A stretch of 64,000 nucleotides of DNA from Ramlibacter ginsenosidimutans (GCF_016654015.1 NZ_JAEPWM010000002.1:434001-498000), one strand, 5' to 3'. Shown: positions 19,259 through 28,399, counted from the stretch's first letter. A program made the numbers and translations. The notes: generated by a model from the letters alone, not told the origin.

Positions 19259-20488
19259 ATGCAGTCCGGCGCGCCCGCCGCCCTGGCTGCCGAAGCCGCG
19301 GCGCGCCGCAGCTACGGCAAGCTGGTCGCCTTCCTCTCCGCCCGCACGCGCGACGTCGCCGGCGCAGAGGATGCCCTGTCGGAAGCCTTCATGGCTGCGC
19401 TGGTCGACTGGCCCGTGCACGGCATTCCATCGACTCCGGAAGCCTGGCTGCTCACCGTCGCGCGCCGCCGCCAGGTCGATCGCGTGCGGGCCAGCGTGCG
19501 TGGCGAAGCCGCGGCCGAGCACCTGCTGCTGCTCGAGGAACTCGCCGATCCGCCCGACGACAGCGGCATCCCCGACGAGCGCCTGCGCCTCATGTTCGCG
19601 TGCGCGCATACGGCGATCGACGCCGCGGTGCGCGCGCCGCTCATGCTGCAGACGGTGCTCGGCTTCGATGCGGCCACGATAGCGTCCGCGTTCCTGGTGG
19701 CGCCGGCCGCCATGGGTCAACGGCTCGTGCGCGCGAAGGCGAAGATCCGCGAGGCGGGCATTCCTTTCGAGGTGCCGCCGCGCAGCGCCTGGGCCGAGCG
19801 CGTGGACGCCGTGCTGGCCGCGATCTACGCCGTCTACGCGGAAGGCTGGAGCGACGCGGGCGCCGACCCGGCGCGCCGCAACCTCGCGGAGGAGGCGATC
19901 TGGCTGGGCCGCCTGCTCGTGCAGCTGCTGCCGCAGGAGCCCGAGGCGCTGGGGCTGCTCGCGCTGATGCTTTACGCGCAGGCGCGCCTGCCGGCACGCC
20001 GCAGCGCGTCGGGCGATTACGTGCCGCTCGCGGAACAGGAGGTCGCGCTGTGGGACGCCGCGTTGCTCGACGAAGCCGAGGCGCTGCTGCTGCAAGCCAA
20101 TGCACTCGGCCGGCGCGGGCGCTACCAGCTGGAGGCCGCGCTGCAGTCCGCGCATGCCGAGCGCCGCCACGGTGTGCGTCCGGATCCACAGGCGATCCTG
20201 CTGCTCTATGCCGCGCTGGAGGAGCTCACCGCGTCGCCCGTCGCCGCGCTCAATCGGGCGGTCGCGCTCGCGGACGTGCGCGGACCGGCCGCAGCGCTCG
20301 AGGCGCTGGACCAGGTGGCCGCATCGGCGCCGTTCGCCCAGTACCAGCCGTATTGGGCTGCGCGTGCCCACCTGCTTGCGCGCTGCCAGCGGCGCGACGA
20401 GGCGGCCGAAGCGTATCGGCGCGCGATCGGGCTCGAGCGCGACCCGGCGGTGCGCAGCTTCCTGCAGGCGCGCGCGGCGCAGCTCTAG
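19259..20488 (+). CDS. ECF sigma factor with C-terminal helical extension (ECF42-like)
   Basis: This 409-residue protein has sigma-70 region 2 (residues about 12-80, with EDALSEAFMAAL and PEAWLLTVARRRQVDRVRA) and region 4 (about 115-165, LQTVLGFDAATIASAFLVAPAAMGQRLVRAKAKIR). A long helical, TPR-like C-terminal half follows, which ECF42 factors use to control activity in the absence of an anti-sigma factor. The start is ATG 19259, five bases after the DGPF gene stop. No anti-sigma gene is adjacent. Confidence 0.9.
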   Translation: MQSGAPAALAAEAAARRSYGKLVAFLSARTRDVAGAEDALSEAFMAALVDWPVHGIPSTPEAWLLTVARRRQVDRVRASVRGEAAAEHLLLLEELADPPDDSGIPDERLRLMFACAHTAIDAAVRAPLMLQTVLGFDAATIASAFLVAPAAMGQRLVRAKAKIREAGIPFEVPPRSAWAERVDAVLAAIYAVYAEGWSDAGADPARRNLAEEAIWLGRLLVQLLPQEPEALGLLALMLYAQARLPARRSASGDYVPLAEQEVALWDAALLDEAEALLLQANALGRRGRYQLEAALQSAHAERRHGVRPDPQAILLLYAALEELTASPVAALNRAVALADVRGPAAALEALDQVAASAPFAQYQPYWAARAHLLARCQRRDEAAEAYRRAIGLERDPAVRSFLQARAAQL

Positions 20489-21438
20489 GCCACCGGCGCA
20501 GCTCTCGGCCGCGCAGTCTCCTGGTCGGCGAGGTCGGCGAGGTCGGCGAGGTCGGCAGGTGCCAGCGCGTTCATCAGCGCAGGCACCTGCGCCGACAGCT
20601 CCCGCGCCAGGTACCCGACGCGACCGATGCGGCGCGCGAGCGCTTCCCCGGCCCGCGCGTGCAGCGCCACGCCCCACACCGCGGCCTGCTCCGGCGCTGC
20701 GCCTCGCGCGGCCAGCCCTGCGATGATTCCCGACAGCACGTCCCCCGATCCCGACGTGCCCAGCCCCGGTGCTTCGGCCCGGTGCAGCCAGGCGCGCCCG
20801 TCGGCCGTGGCGATGCAGGTGGTCGGGCCCTTCAACGCGAGCACCGCGTTCCAGGCTGCGGCCTCCCGCACGGCGATGTCGCGGGGTTGCGCCTGCAGGT
20901 CTTCCTTGTCGCGGCCGGTGAGGTGGGCCATCTCGCCGGCATGCGGCGTCAGCAGCACGGGCTGCGCGAAGCGGCGCAGGCTGCGCACCACGTCCATGGC
21001 CAGCGCATCGAGCAGCACGGTGCTGGCGCGAAAGAGCGGCAGGAGCGCTTCCACGAAGCGCGGCGTGCCCACCTCGCCGATCATGCCGGGGCCCACCAGC
21101 AGGCAGGCGGTGGCCGAGGCGAGCGCCTGCAGCGCAGGCAAGCCCGCGATCGTGGGGCTGCCGTCGCTGCCTTCCGGCAGCGCGATGACGCGCGCCTCCG
21201 GCATCGCCAGCGCCACGCCCTGGGCCACGGACGCCGGCGTGGCGATCACCAGCTTGCCTGCGCCCGCGCGCAAGGCCGCCGTCGCGGCGAGCACCGCGGC
21301 GCCGGGCATCTCGCGGCTGCCCGCCACCACCAGCACGCGCCCGCGGCTTTCCTTGTCGCCGTCGGCGTCGGGCACCGGCAGCGGCCAGGCGCGCAACAGC
21401 GCGTCGTCAACCTCGCCTTCCCGCGACGCGGCGTTCAT
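20485..21438 (-). CDS. nnrD: ADP-dependent NAD(P)H-hydrate dehydratase
   Basis: This 317-residue enzyme repairs hydrated NADH and NADPH. It has the ribokinase-like fold with GRVLVVAGSREMPGAAVLAA near the start and the ATP-site signature GTSGSGDVLSGIIAG. Only the dehydratase half is present; the epimerase half found in fused YjeF proteins is absent. The start ATG overlaps the stop of the phosphatase gene (ATGA). Its stop codon shares CTAG with the convergent sigma gene. The C-terminus contains an Ala-Asp-Leu repeat encoded by a 9-base tandem repeat. Confidence 0.93.
   Translation of the reverse strand: MNAASREGEVDDALLRAWPLPVPDADGDKESRGRVLVVAGSREMPGAAVLAATAALRAGAGKLVIATPASVAQGVALAMPEARVIALPEGSDGSPTIAGLPALQALASATACLLVGPGMIGEVGTPRFVEALLPLFRASTVLLDALAMDVVRSLRRFAQPVLLTPHAGEMAHLTGRDKEDLQAQPRDIAVREAAAWNAVLALKGPTTCIATADGRAWLHRAEAPGLGTSGSGDVLSGIIAGLAARGAAPEQAAVWGVALHARAGEALARRIGRVGYLARELSAQVPALMNALAPADLADLADLADQETARPRAAPVA
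20523..20556. repeat. 9-base tandem repeat in the 3' end of nnrD
   Basis: The unit GGTCGGCGA is repeated three full times plus seven bases. On the minus strand it encodes repeated Asp-Leu-Ala near the C-terminus of the hydratase. Such an in-frame array can change length by slippage without breaking the frame. Confidence 0.85.
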
Positions 21439-22193
21439 GGCTTGGCCGCGACCGCCGCGTCGGGCTCGGCGGTGACGGGGGCGCCCTGCTGCAGCAGCGG
21501 CGCGATGAAATTCACCAGGTCGGGCACCAGCGTTTGCGCGGCAGGGTCGAGCCGGTACGAGGTGACCCCGCAGTTCGGCACGTCGCCCATGCGGTCGATC
21601 GCGAGGATCTGTTCCTCGTCCAGGTTCTCCAGCAGGTAGCGCATGCAGTTGACGATCACCTGGTGCGCGACCACCAGCACACGCTGGCCGGCGTATTCCC
21701 GCGCCATCATCTCGGTGAGGCTGCGCAGGCGCAGGATCACGTCGCACCAGCTCTCGCCGCCAGGCGGGCGGAAGTAGAACTTGCCGACGTGGCTGCGCTG
21801 TTCGTGCAGCTCGGGATATTTCTCGCGGATGCCGTGGCGCGTCAGCCGGTCGAGGATGCCGAATTCCTTTTCGCGCAGGCGTTCATCGACCCGCAGCCGC
21901 AGGAGCTCACCGGCCCATCCGGCTTCCTGCACGATCAGCCGCGCCGTCTCGCGCGCACGCACGTAGGGCGAACACAGGAGGACCTGCGGCCGCTGGGGCG
22001 CCGGCAGCCGGGCGAACCAGCGGCCGAGGGCGCGCGACTGCTCCTCGCCCAGCCGGGACAGCGGTGTGTCGATGTCGCGGAACTCCACGTCGATCAGCAC
22101 CTGGCCCGCGGCCTCGGCCGCATCGCGCGCGACATTGCCGGCGCTCTGGCCATGGCGCACGATCCACAGGAGGGAGGGCCACTGCAGGTTCAT
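21435..22193 (-). CDS. Histidine phosphatase family protein
   Basis: This 252-residue enzyme belongs to the phosphoglycerate mutase-like superfamily. The nucleophile histidine is in IVRHGQSAGN near the start, a second arginine-containing pocket is in LCSPYVRARETARL, and the second catalytic histidine is in VLVVAHQVIVNCM. The frame opens at a GTG (22205), but ATG 22193 gives the usual distance to the RHG motif. It overlaps nnrD by four bases; the substrate is unknown. Confidence 0.88.
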   Translation of the reverse strand: MNLQWPSLLWIVRHGQSAGNVARDAAEAAGQVLIDVEFRDIDTPLSRLGEEQSRALGRWFARLPAPQRPQVLLCSPYVRARETARLIVQEAGWAGELLRLRVDERLREKEFGILDRLTRHGIREKYPELHEQRSHVGKFYFRPPGGESWCDVILRLRSLTEMMAREYAGQRVLVVAHQVIVNCMRYLLENLDEEQILAIDRMGDVPNCGVTSYRLDPAAQTLVPDLVNFIAPLLQQGAPVTAEPDAAVAAKP

Positions 22194-22386
22194 TGGTTCG
22201 TCCACGCCAGAGTCTGGGGCCTGCGCGTCCGCCGGCCTGTGGAGCGAGCTTGTAGTCGCGTGTAGGCAATTGCCTTAGTGGCGTCGGCCCCACGCTGCGG
22301 GCCGGACCGGTGGCGGCGATGGCCCAGCTGGCGTAACCTTCACCCGGACGGCCCCAGGCCGCTCGTAGTTGGAGAGAACCCCCTTC

Positions 22387-23484
22387 ATGCGCCTTCTTGC
22401 CTGCTCCCTGCTGCTCGCCGCCGCGCCCGTGTTCGCCCAGGACATCCTGGTTGGGCAATCCGCCCCGCTCACCGGCGGCAACGCGGAACTGGGGAACGAC
22501 ATCCGCAACGGCGCGCTGGCGTACTTCAAGAAGGTGAACGACGCGGGCGGGCTGCCGCAGGGTCGCATCAAGCTGGTGACGCTGGACGACCGCAACGACG
22601 CAAAGGTGGCGGCCGAGAACACGCAGAAGCTGGTGAACGAGCAGAACGTGGTCGCGCTGTTCGGCTACGCCTCGTCCACCCTGAGCGTCCCGTCCATGCC
22701 GACGGTGCTGGAAGGCAAGGTGCCGTTCTTCGCGCCGTTCACCGGCGCCGACACCATCCGCAAGCAGAACGAGTACGTCTACACGATCCGCGCCACCTAC
22801 GCGGACGAGATCGAGAAGATCGTCAATTTCTGGGGCAACCTGGGTTCGACCCGGGTCACGGTGCTGCACTACGACGACGCCGTGGGCAGGCAGAACTTCG
22901 AAACGGTGGCCGCCGTGCTGAAGAAGTTCAACCGGCAGCCGGTGTCCGTCGCCATCCAGCGGAACGCCGACGTCACCGATGCGAATTTCAAGGCCGTCGT
23001 CGCCTCCGACCCCAACGTGCTGGTCGTGACGACGCTGTACGCGCCCGCGGCGCAGATGATCAAGAAGCTCAAGGCCGCGAATCGCGCGACCATGATCACC
23101 AGCCTGTCGTTCGCCGGTGCGAGCCAGCTGGCCAAGGCGCTCGGACCGGACGCCTCCGGCGTCTCCGTCGCCATCGACGTGCCGACGCCGCGCACGCAAA
23201 GCGTCGCCGTGATCCGTGAATGCACCGATGCGTGGAACGCCGCCGGCTACAAGGAGCCGATGTCGGTGACGGCGGTCGAGTCCTGCATCGCCGCCAAGGT
23301 GCTGGTCGAGGGCATGAAGCGCTCGGGCAAGGAGCTCACGCGTGCGTCGCTGCACCGGTCGCTCGCGACGCTGGGCCGCTACGACGCGGGCGGCTACGTC
23401 GTCGACTTCAGGCCGGGCTTCCACCACGGCGGCAGCTACGTCGCCATGGCGCTGCTCAAGCCGAACGGCGAAGTCCGAGAGTGA
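22387..23484 (+). CDS. Branched-chain amino acid-type ABC receptor (LivK-like)
   Basis: This 365-residue periplasmic protein has a signal peptide cleaved near VFAQ-DI and the periplasmic binding protein type 1 fold (ILVGQSAPLTGGNAELG, then VVALFGYASSTLSVPSMPTV). GGAG precedes ATG 22387. No Liv permease or ATPase genes are adjacent, so it is an orphan receptor that either works with a distant transporter or serves as a sensor. The ligand could be an amino acid or an aromatic acid. The 180 bases upstream show no clear promoter. Confidence 0.92.
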   Translation: MRLLACSLLLAAAPVFAQDILVGQSAPLTGGNAELGNDIRNGALAYFKKVNDAGGLPQGRIKLVTLDDRNDAKVAAENTQKLVNEQNVVALFGYASSTLSVPSMPTVLEGKVPFFAPFTGADTIRKQNEYVYTIRATYADEIEKIVNFWGNLGSTRVTVLHYDDAVGRQNFETVAAVLKKFNRQPVSVAIQRNADVTDANFKAVVASDPNVLVVTTLYAPAAQMIKKLKAANRATMITSLSFAGASQLAKALGPDASGVSVAIDVPTPRTQSVAVIRECTDAWNAAGYKEPMSVTAVESCIAAKVLVEGMKRSGKELTRASLHRSLATLGRYDAGGYVVDFRPGFHHGGSYVAMALLKPNGEVRE

Positions 23485-23552
23485 GCTGCGCGCGTCCCAG
23501 CGCGCGTAGGTGACTTCCGGAAACAGCTGCGCTTCGTACTCGCGCAGCACGC

Positions 23553-24941
23553 TCAGACCATCCGCACGATCTTGCGCTTCTTCCACGCGAGCGTGTAGTA
23601 CAGCGCCTGGCCGATCAGCATCGCCGTGAACGTGATGGGATAGGCCATCCAGATGCCCTGCAGGCCGCGCCAGTGGCTCAAGGCCCAGGCAGAGGGCACT
23701 TCGATCGCGACGATGCAGCAGATCGAGATGGCCGTAGGCACCAGCACCGCGCCGCTCGCACGCATCACGCCGCTGAGCACGGATGCGAAGCCGAACACCA
23801 GGCTGCTCCACAACATGATGTGCAACAGCCCCTGCGCCAGCTCGATCACGGGAGCGCTGGTGATGAACAGGCCCATGATGTGGCGCGAGAACAGGTAGCC
23901 CAGGACCACCAGGGTGCCCGTGATCACGAGGTTCATCTTCAGGCCGGTGCGCGTGATGGCGCGCAGCCGGTCGGCGTGGCCGCGGCCGATCGCCTGCGCG
24001 CCCAGGATCGAAGCCGTGATCGCGATGGACAGCGCCGGGAACTGCACGTAGTTCACCACCTGGTTCACGGCGCCATAGGCCGCCGTCGCGCTGGAGCCGT
24101 ACGCGTTCACCATGGAGAGCAGGGCGATCTCGGCCACGGAGATCACGATCATCTGCACGCCGGTGGGCAGGCCGATCTTCACCACCAGCTTGAGCAGCCG
24201 CGGATCGATGCGCAGCGACTGCAGCAGCTCGCGATCGGGCGCGAGCGCGTGGCGCTTGTGGCGCAGGTAGAAGACGAGGAACAGCAGCGCGCAGGCGAAC
24301 GAGGCGATCGACGCGGCGGCCGCGCTGGTCACGCCCAGTTGCGGCAGGCCGGCCCAGCCGCGGATGAAGGCCGGCGTGAGCACGCACGACACCGCGGTGG
24401 AAATCCCCAGCGCCCACAGCGGCGTGACCGTGTCGCCGACGCCGCGCAGCAACTGCGTGAAGAGGATGAAGACCAGCAGTCCCGGCATGGCAAGCATCAT
24501 CACGCGCGCATACCCGAGCGCGGCCGGCATCACGTCGGCCGGTGTGCCGAGCGCCCGCAGCATCGGGCCGGTGAACACGCCGCCGAACAGCGCAACAAGC
24601 GCACCGAGCACCAGGCCCAGCGCGATGGCGGTGCCCGCGATGGCCTTCACCTTGTGCGGTTCGCGCGCGCCCCAGGCCTGTCCGATCAGCACGGACGCGC
24701 CGGCGCCGATGCCGATCACCAGCGAGATGAAGAAGAACACCAGCGGGAACAGGCCCGCGACGGCGGCCAGGGCCCGCGTGCCCAGCATCTGCCCCACGAA
24801 GATGTTGTTCAGGGTGCCGGAGAGCCCTTGCAGGAAGTTCGCCAGGATCATGGGGCCGAGGAAGAACAGGAAGGTCTTCCACAGCGGCCGCTGCATCGCG
24901 GGGGCCGAAAGGGCGGCGTTCGGGGTTGCGGTCTGTTCCAT
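23553..24941 (-). CDS. MATE-family multidrug efflux transporter
   Basis: This 462-residue membrane protein has about twelve transmembrane segments in two similar halves, with the family features GPMILANFLQGLSGTLNNIFVGQMLG at the N-terminus and GAVNQVVNYVQFPALSIAITASILGAQAIGRG in the second half. It should exchange Na+ or H+ for cationic compounds. The longer open frame upstream belongs to the TPM gene in another phase; ATG 24941 is the first sensible start. Confidence 0.93.
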   Translation of the reverse strand: MEQTATPNAALSAPAMQRPLWKTFLFFLGPMILANFLQGLSGTLNNIFVGQMLGTRALAAVAGLFPLVFFFISLVIGIGAGASVLIGQAWGAREPHKVKAIAGTAIALGLVLGALVALFGGVFTGPMLRALGTPADVMPAALGYARVMMLAMPGLLVFILFTQLLRGVGDTVTPLWALGISTAVSCVLTPAFIRGWAGLPQLGVTSAAAASIASFACALLFLVFYLRHKRHALAPDRELLQSLRIDPRLLKLVVKIGLPTGVQMIVISVAEIALLSMVNAYGSSATAAYGAVNQVVNYVQFPALSIAITASILGAQAIGRGHADRLRAITRTGLKMNLVITGTLVVLGYLFSRHIMGLFITSAPVIELAQGLLHIMLWSSLVFGFASVLSGVMRASGAVLVPTAISICCIVAIEVPSAWALSHWRGLQGIWMAYPITFTAMLIGQALYYTLAWKKRKIVRMV

Positions 24942-25024
24942 GCTCGCCACATCTTGCCTGACCGGCCCCCGGCGTCCAGCGGCACGGGCCGCGCCCGGGC
25001 GCTCCTCGTCGCCTACAGCGGGGC

Positions 25025-25534
25025 TCAGCCCAGCGCGGGCTCGTCGGGCAGTTCGTTCGGGTTCGCCGCGCCCGGCGCAGCGGGGAAGTGGCGCACGAGC
25101 TCCGCTCCGACGGCGTCGATCGCCTGCACCAGTCCCTCTTCGAAGCGGCCCGCGGCGAACGCATCGGCCATGCTGCGCGTGATCTGCCGCCACTGCTCCG
25201 GCGGGACGTGGCGGCTCAGCCCGCGGTCGGCCACGACTTCGATCGCGCGATCCGCCAGCAGCAGGTAGATCAGCACGCCGTTGTTCTGCTCGGTGTCCCA
25301 GGTGCCCAGTTTGCCGAACATGGCGATCGCCCGTTCGCGCGGACTGGCGCCGCGCCACAGGTAGCCCAGGGGCAGTCCGGCCTCGACGTAAATGCGGATC
25401 TCGCCCGTGTGCTGCCGCTCGCTCGCGGCCACGTGCTCGGCGAGGCGCCGCAGTGACTCGCCGGGCAGGGCGCGCCGCGTGTCGGCCTCGTCCAGCCAGC
25501 GGTGCTTGAAGATGCGGGACCAGCGGCTGGCCAT
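25025..25534 (-). CDS. Small TPM-domain protein
   Basis: This 169-residue protein carries a TPM (DUF477) domain: GEIRIYVEAGLP, then WDTEQNNGVLIYLLLADRAIEVVADRGLS. No signal peptide or membrane segment is evident. Its ATG overlaps the stop of the larger TPM gene (TGATG), so the two are coupled. TPM domains are linked to membrane protein turnover and photosystem repair in other organisms; here the role is unknown. Confidence 0.88.
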   Translation of the reverse strand: MASRWSRIFKHRWLDEADTRRALPGESLRRLAEHVAASERQHTGEIRIYVEAGLPLGYLWRGASPRERAIAMFGKLGTWDTEQNNGVLIYLLLADRAIEVVADRGLSRHVPPEQWRQITRSMADAFAAGRFEEGLVQAIDAVGAELVRHFPAAPGAANPNELPDEPALG

Positions 25535-26472
25535 CACCAGTTCCCCGAGGCGCCGCCGCCGCCGAAATTGCCGCCGCCGCCGGAGCTGAAGCCGCCGCCA
25601 CCGCCACCGCCACCGCCGCCCCAGCCGCCGCCGCCGCGTCCACCGCCAAAGCCGCCCGGAAAGATCACCGGCCCGCCCCAGCCGCTGCGCCGCCCGCCGA
25701 AGGGGCCGCCGCCGAAAGGACCGCCGCCCCCGCCGGTGAAGAACGCGAGCAGCAGCCCGAACAGGCCCGCGATGACGGCCATGACCAGGCTGGACGTGAA
25801 CAGCAGGGTGAGGAAGCCCACGCCGCCGGCCGTCACGACTCCGCCCAGCTTGCGCCCGAAGATGCCGGCCAGGATGCGCGCGGCGATCGGCGCGGCGAAG
25901 AACAGGAAGATGACGATGTTGAACCAGTTCACGCCCTGGTCGGGCCGTCCGTGCGGCTGCGACGTCTGCGGCTTGGGCGCGGGCAGCGGCTCGCCGTTGA
26001 TGCGCGCGATCAGCTGGTCGACGCCGGCCTGAAGTCCGCCCGCGAAGTCGCCCGCTCGGAACTTCGGTGTGATCGCATCGTCGATGACCTGCTTGGCCGC
26101 GAGGTCGGGCACCGCGCCCTCGAGGGTCTTCGCCACCTCGATGCGCACCTGGCGATCGTCCTTCGCGACGATGATCACGATGCCGTCGCCGACGTCCTTG
26201 CGGCCGATCTTCCACGCGTTGGCGACGCGGTTCGCGTAGCTGGCGATGTCTTCCGGGTGCGTGGTCGGCACCATCAGGATCACGATCTGCGTGCCCTTGC
26301 TCTGCTCGAAGCTGGCGAGCTTCTCCTCCAGCCCCTTGCGCTGGATCGGATCGAGCGTGTTCGTCTGGTCGATCACGCGGGCCGTGAGTTCCGGAACGGG
26401 CAGCACGCCTTGCGCCGCCGCGCCCAGGCAGGCGAGCAGCGCGAGGACGGCGAAGAGGAGGCGCTTCAACAT
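25534..26472 (-). CDS. Exported TPM-domain protein with glycine-rich tail
   Basis: This 312-residue protein has a signal peptide (LLFAVLALLACLGAAAQG), a periplasmic TPM domain (about residues 30-150, with ARVIDQTNTLDPIQRKGLE and VGDGIVIIVAKDDRQVRIEV), two hydrophobic segments near 185-250 and a very glycine-rich C-terminus. The layout is that of YgcG-like proteins that accompany LemA. The glycine tail is encoded by dense GCC/CCG repeats, which could be slippage-prone. Confidence 0.92.
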   Translation of the reverse strand: MLKRLLFAVLALLACLGAAAQGVLPVPELTARVIDQTNTLDPIQRKGLEEKLASFEQSKGTQIVILMVPTTHPEDIASYANRVANAWKIGRKDVGDGIVIIVAKDDRQVRIEVAKTLEGAVPDLAAKQVIDDAITPKFRAGDFAGGLQAGVDQLIARINGEPLPAPKPQTSQPHGRPDQGVNWFNIVIFLFFAAPIAARILAGIFGRKLGGVVTAGGVGFLTLLFTSSLVMAVIAGLFGLLLAFFTGGGGGPFGGGPFGGRRSGWGGPVIFPGGFGGGRGGGGWGGGGGGGGGGFSSGGGGNFGGGGASGNW

Positions 26473-26504
26473 CGCTTCGTCAACGCGGCCGGGAGGAGAT
26501 CAAC

Positions 26505-27122
26505 TCAGCGCGACGCTGCCGGCGCTGCCGGTGCCGCGGGCTTGCTGAAGTCCACCTTGGGCGGCGCAGAGATCTCCGCCTCGTTCTGCACCGTGAAGTT
26601 CGGCTTGGGCTGGTAGTGGAAGACCATCGCCGTCAGGTTGGTCGGGAAGCTGCGCGCCAGCACGTTGTACTCCTGCACGGCCTGGATGTAGCGGTTGCGC
26701 GCGACGGTGATGCGGTTCTCGGTGCCTTCCAGCTGCACGCGCAGGTCGCGGAAGGACTGGTTGGACTTCAGGTCGGGGTAGCGCTCGCTCACCGCCAGCA
26801 GCCGCGACAGCGCGCTGGAGAGCTCGCCCTGGGCCTGCTGGAATTTCTGGAAGGCCTGCGGGTCGTTCAGCGTCTCCGGCGTGACCTGGATGGACGTGGC
26901 TTTCGCCCGCGCCTCGATCACCTTGGTCAGCGTGTCCTGTTCGAAGTTGGCCTCGCCCTTCACGGTCGCGACGAGGTTGGGCACCAGGTCCGCACGGCGC
27001 TGGTACTGGTTCAGGACTTCGGCCCAGGCGGACTTGGTCTGTTCGTCCAGCCGCTGGAAGTCGTTGTAGCCGCAGCCCGTGAGGGATGCGAGCAGGGCCA
27101 GGATCAGCAGCCACTTCTTCAT
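26505..27122 (-). CDS. lemA: LemA family lipoprotein
   Basis: This 205-residue protein has a lipoprotein signal (LALLASLTGC, lipid Cys near residue 17) followed by the helical LemA domain (NDFQRLDEQTKSAWAEVLNQYQRRADLVPNLVATVKG). The typical SNQSFRDLRVQLEGTENRITVARNRYI segment is intact. It leads an operon with the two TPM genes 32 bases downstream, a widespread arrangement of unknown exact function at the cell envelope. Confidence 0.95.
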   Translation of the reverse strand: MKKWLLILALLASLTGCGYNDFQRLDEQTKSAWAEVLNQYQRRADLVPNLVATVKGEANFEQDTLTKVIEARAKATSIQVTPETLNDPQAFQKFQQAQGELSSALSRLLAVSERYPDLKSNQSFRDLRVQLEGTENRITVARNRYIQAVQEYNVLARSFPTNLTAMVFHYQPKPNFTVQNEAEISAPPKVDFSKPAAPAAPAASR

Positions 27123-27196
27123 GTCGGTTCCTTGCTTCGTCTCGGCAGGTGGGGGGACGGTAGCATATGTGGATGCGGCCGGACCCGGTTCAAGTC

Positions 27197-27916
27197 ATGC
27201 ATGCGGCCACTCGACCTGCGGCTGGTGCAGCCGCCGGGCCGCAGCTGCTGATCGCGGGGGCGACCGGCGTGCTGGGCAATGAAGTGCTGCGGCGGCTGGT
27301 GGGCTCGTCCCGCTTTGCCCTCACCCAGGTGCTCGCGCGCGAGCCGATCACCGAAGGCCTGCGCGGCGTGCGCACCTTGCTCGTGGCTGACGACGTCCCG
27401 GCGCACTGGCCGCCGGCCCGCGCCGACGTCGCGGTGGTGCTGTTCGATCCGCCGCGCATGTTCTACCAGCGCGAGCGCGCGCTGTGGACGCCGGCGCCCG
27501 CGCAGCTGCCCGCGCTCGCGCACTGGCTGCGGCGCAGCGGCGTGCGCACGCTCGCCATCGTGCTGCCGCATGCGCCCGGGCGCCTGCCCGACGCGTTGAA
27601 GCGAGGACTCGCCAGCCTCGACGAGCAGGCGGTGGCGGCCCAGGGCTTCGAGCGCCTGCTGATCCTGCGCTCCGCGCAGAAGCCGCAGGACGTGCGCCAG
27701 GCGCATCCCCTGGCGCGGCTGGCGCACTGGATGCTGGGGGTCTTCAAGTACATGGTGCCCTCCAGCGAGCAGCCGGTGCGCGCGGCCAAGGTGGCGGAGC
27801 TGCTGTCCGCGGCCCTGCGCATCGCGCCGCCCGGCATCCACGTCGCCGCGCCGGAGCTGGTGTGGCAAGCGGCGCAACAGGACGTGATCACGGTGGCCCG
27901 GCGCTGGCTGGGCTGA
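27197..27916 (+). CDS. Atypical NAD(P)-binding epimerase-like protein
   Basis: This 239-residue protein starts with a Rossmann motif (QLLIAGATGVLGNEVLRRL) typical of atypical short-chain dehydrogenases and NAD(P)H-binding proteins such as oxidoreductases HTATIP2/YbjT. The Tyr-x-x-x-Lys catalytic pair of classical enzymes is not obvious. It is transcribed away from lemA. ATG 27197 is preferred over ATG 27167 because the extra ten residues add nothing to the fold. Function is not assigned. Confidence 0.75.
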   Translation: MHAATRPAAGAAAGPQLLIAGATGVLGNEVLRRLVGSSRFALTQVLAREPITEGLRGVRTLLVADDVPAHWPPARADVAVVLFDPPRMFYQRERALWTPAPAQLPALAHWLRRSGVRTLAIVLPHAPGRLPDALKRGLASLDEQAVAAQGFERLLILRSAQKPQDVRQAHPLARLAHWMLGVFKYMVPSSEQPVRAAKVAELLSAALRIAPPGIHVAAPELVWQAAQQDVITVARRWLG

Positions 27917-27946
27917 AAACGCTGGGGCACAATGGTTGCCGGTCCC

Positions 27947-28399
27947 ATGCGCAAGTCCAAACTCCAGGCCGCCAACCTCGAAGGCGACGCCGACGACATC
28001 GAAGCGGCTTTCTACGATGCCCTCCAACGCGGGGACATCGACCGCCTCATGGCCTGCTGGGCCGACGAGGACGAGATCATCTGCATCCATCCCGGCGGCC
28101 CGCGCGTGGTCGGCGCCACCGCGATCCGCGCCACCTTCGAATCCATGTTCGCCGACGGCGGCACGGTGCGCGCCTGGCCCGAGCGGGCCCGCAAGATCGT
28201 CGCCGTCGGCAGCAGCGTGCACAACGTGCTCGAACGCGTCGAGGTGCTGGCGCCGGCGGGCGCCACGGTGGCCTGGGTGATCGCCACCAACGTGTACCAC
28301 CGCACGGCGCAGGGCTGGCGCCTGGTCGCCCACCACGCCAGCCCCGGCACCACGAGCGAGATCCAGGAAGTCTCGGATGCGCCCTCGGTCCTCCACTAG
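27947..28399 (+). CDS. SnoaL/NTF2-like (DUF4440-type) protein
   Basis: This 150-residue protein has the cone-shaped NTF2 fold: IEAAFYDALQRGDIDRLMACWADEDEIICIHPGGPRVVG and the closing strand WRLVAHHASPG. ATG 27947 is chosen, with ATG 27932 as alternative. Related proteins are often called ketosteroid isomerase homologues, but no catalytic residue can be assigned. It overlaps the following hydrolase gene. Confidence 0.82.
   Translation: MRKSKLQAANLEGDADDIEAAFYDALQRGDIDRLMACWADEDEIICIHPGGPRVVGATAIRATFESMFADGGTVRAWPERARKIVAVGSSVHNVLERVEVLAPAGATVAWVIATNVYHRTAQGWRLVAHHASPGTTSEIQEVSDAPSVLH

Noticed and set aside
20485..20556. CRISPR-like array
   Set aside because: The nine-base unit is directly tandem without spacers and lies in a coding region.
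21907..25164. Very long minus-strand frame over the receptor and MATE genes
   Set aside because: It is a shadow frame: the product is Arg/Ala/Gly-rich with no domain, while other frames encode clear proteins with signal peptides or membrane helices.
27197..27916. Classical short-chain dehydrogenase
   Set aside because: The Rossmann start is present, but the Tyr-Lys catalytic pair is not evident, so only a general NAD(P)-binding call is supported.
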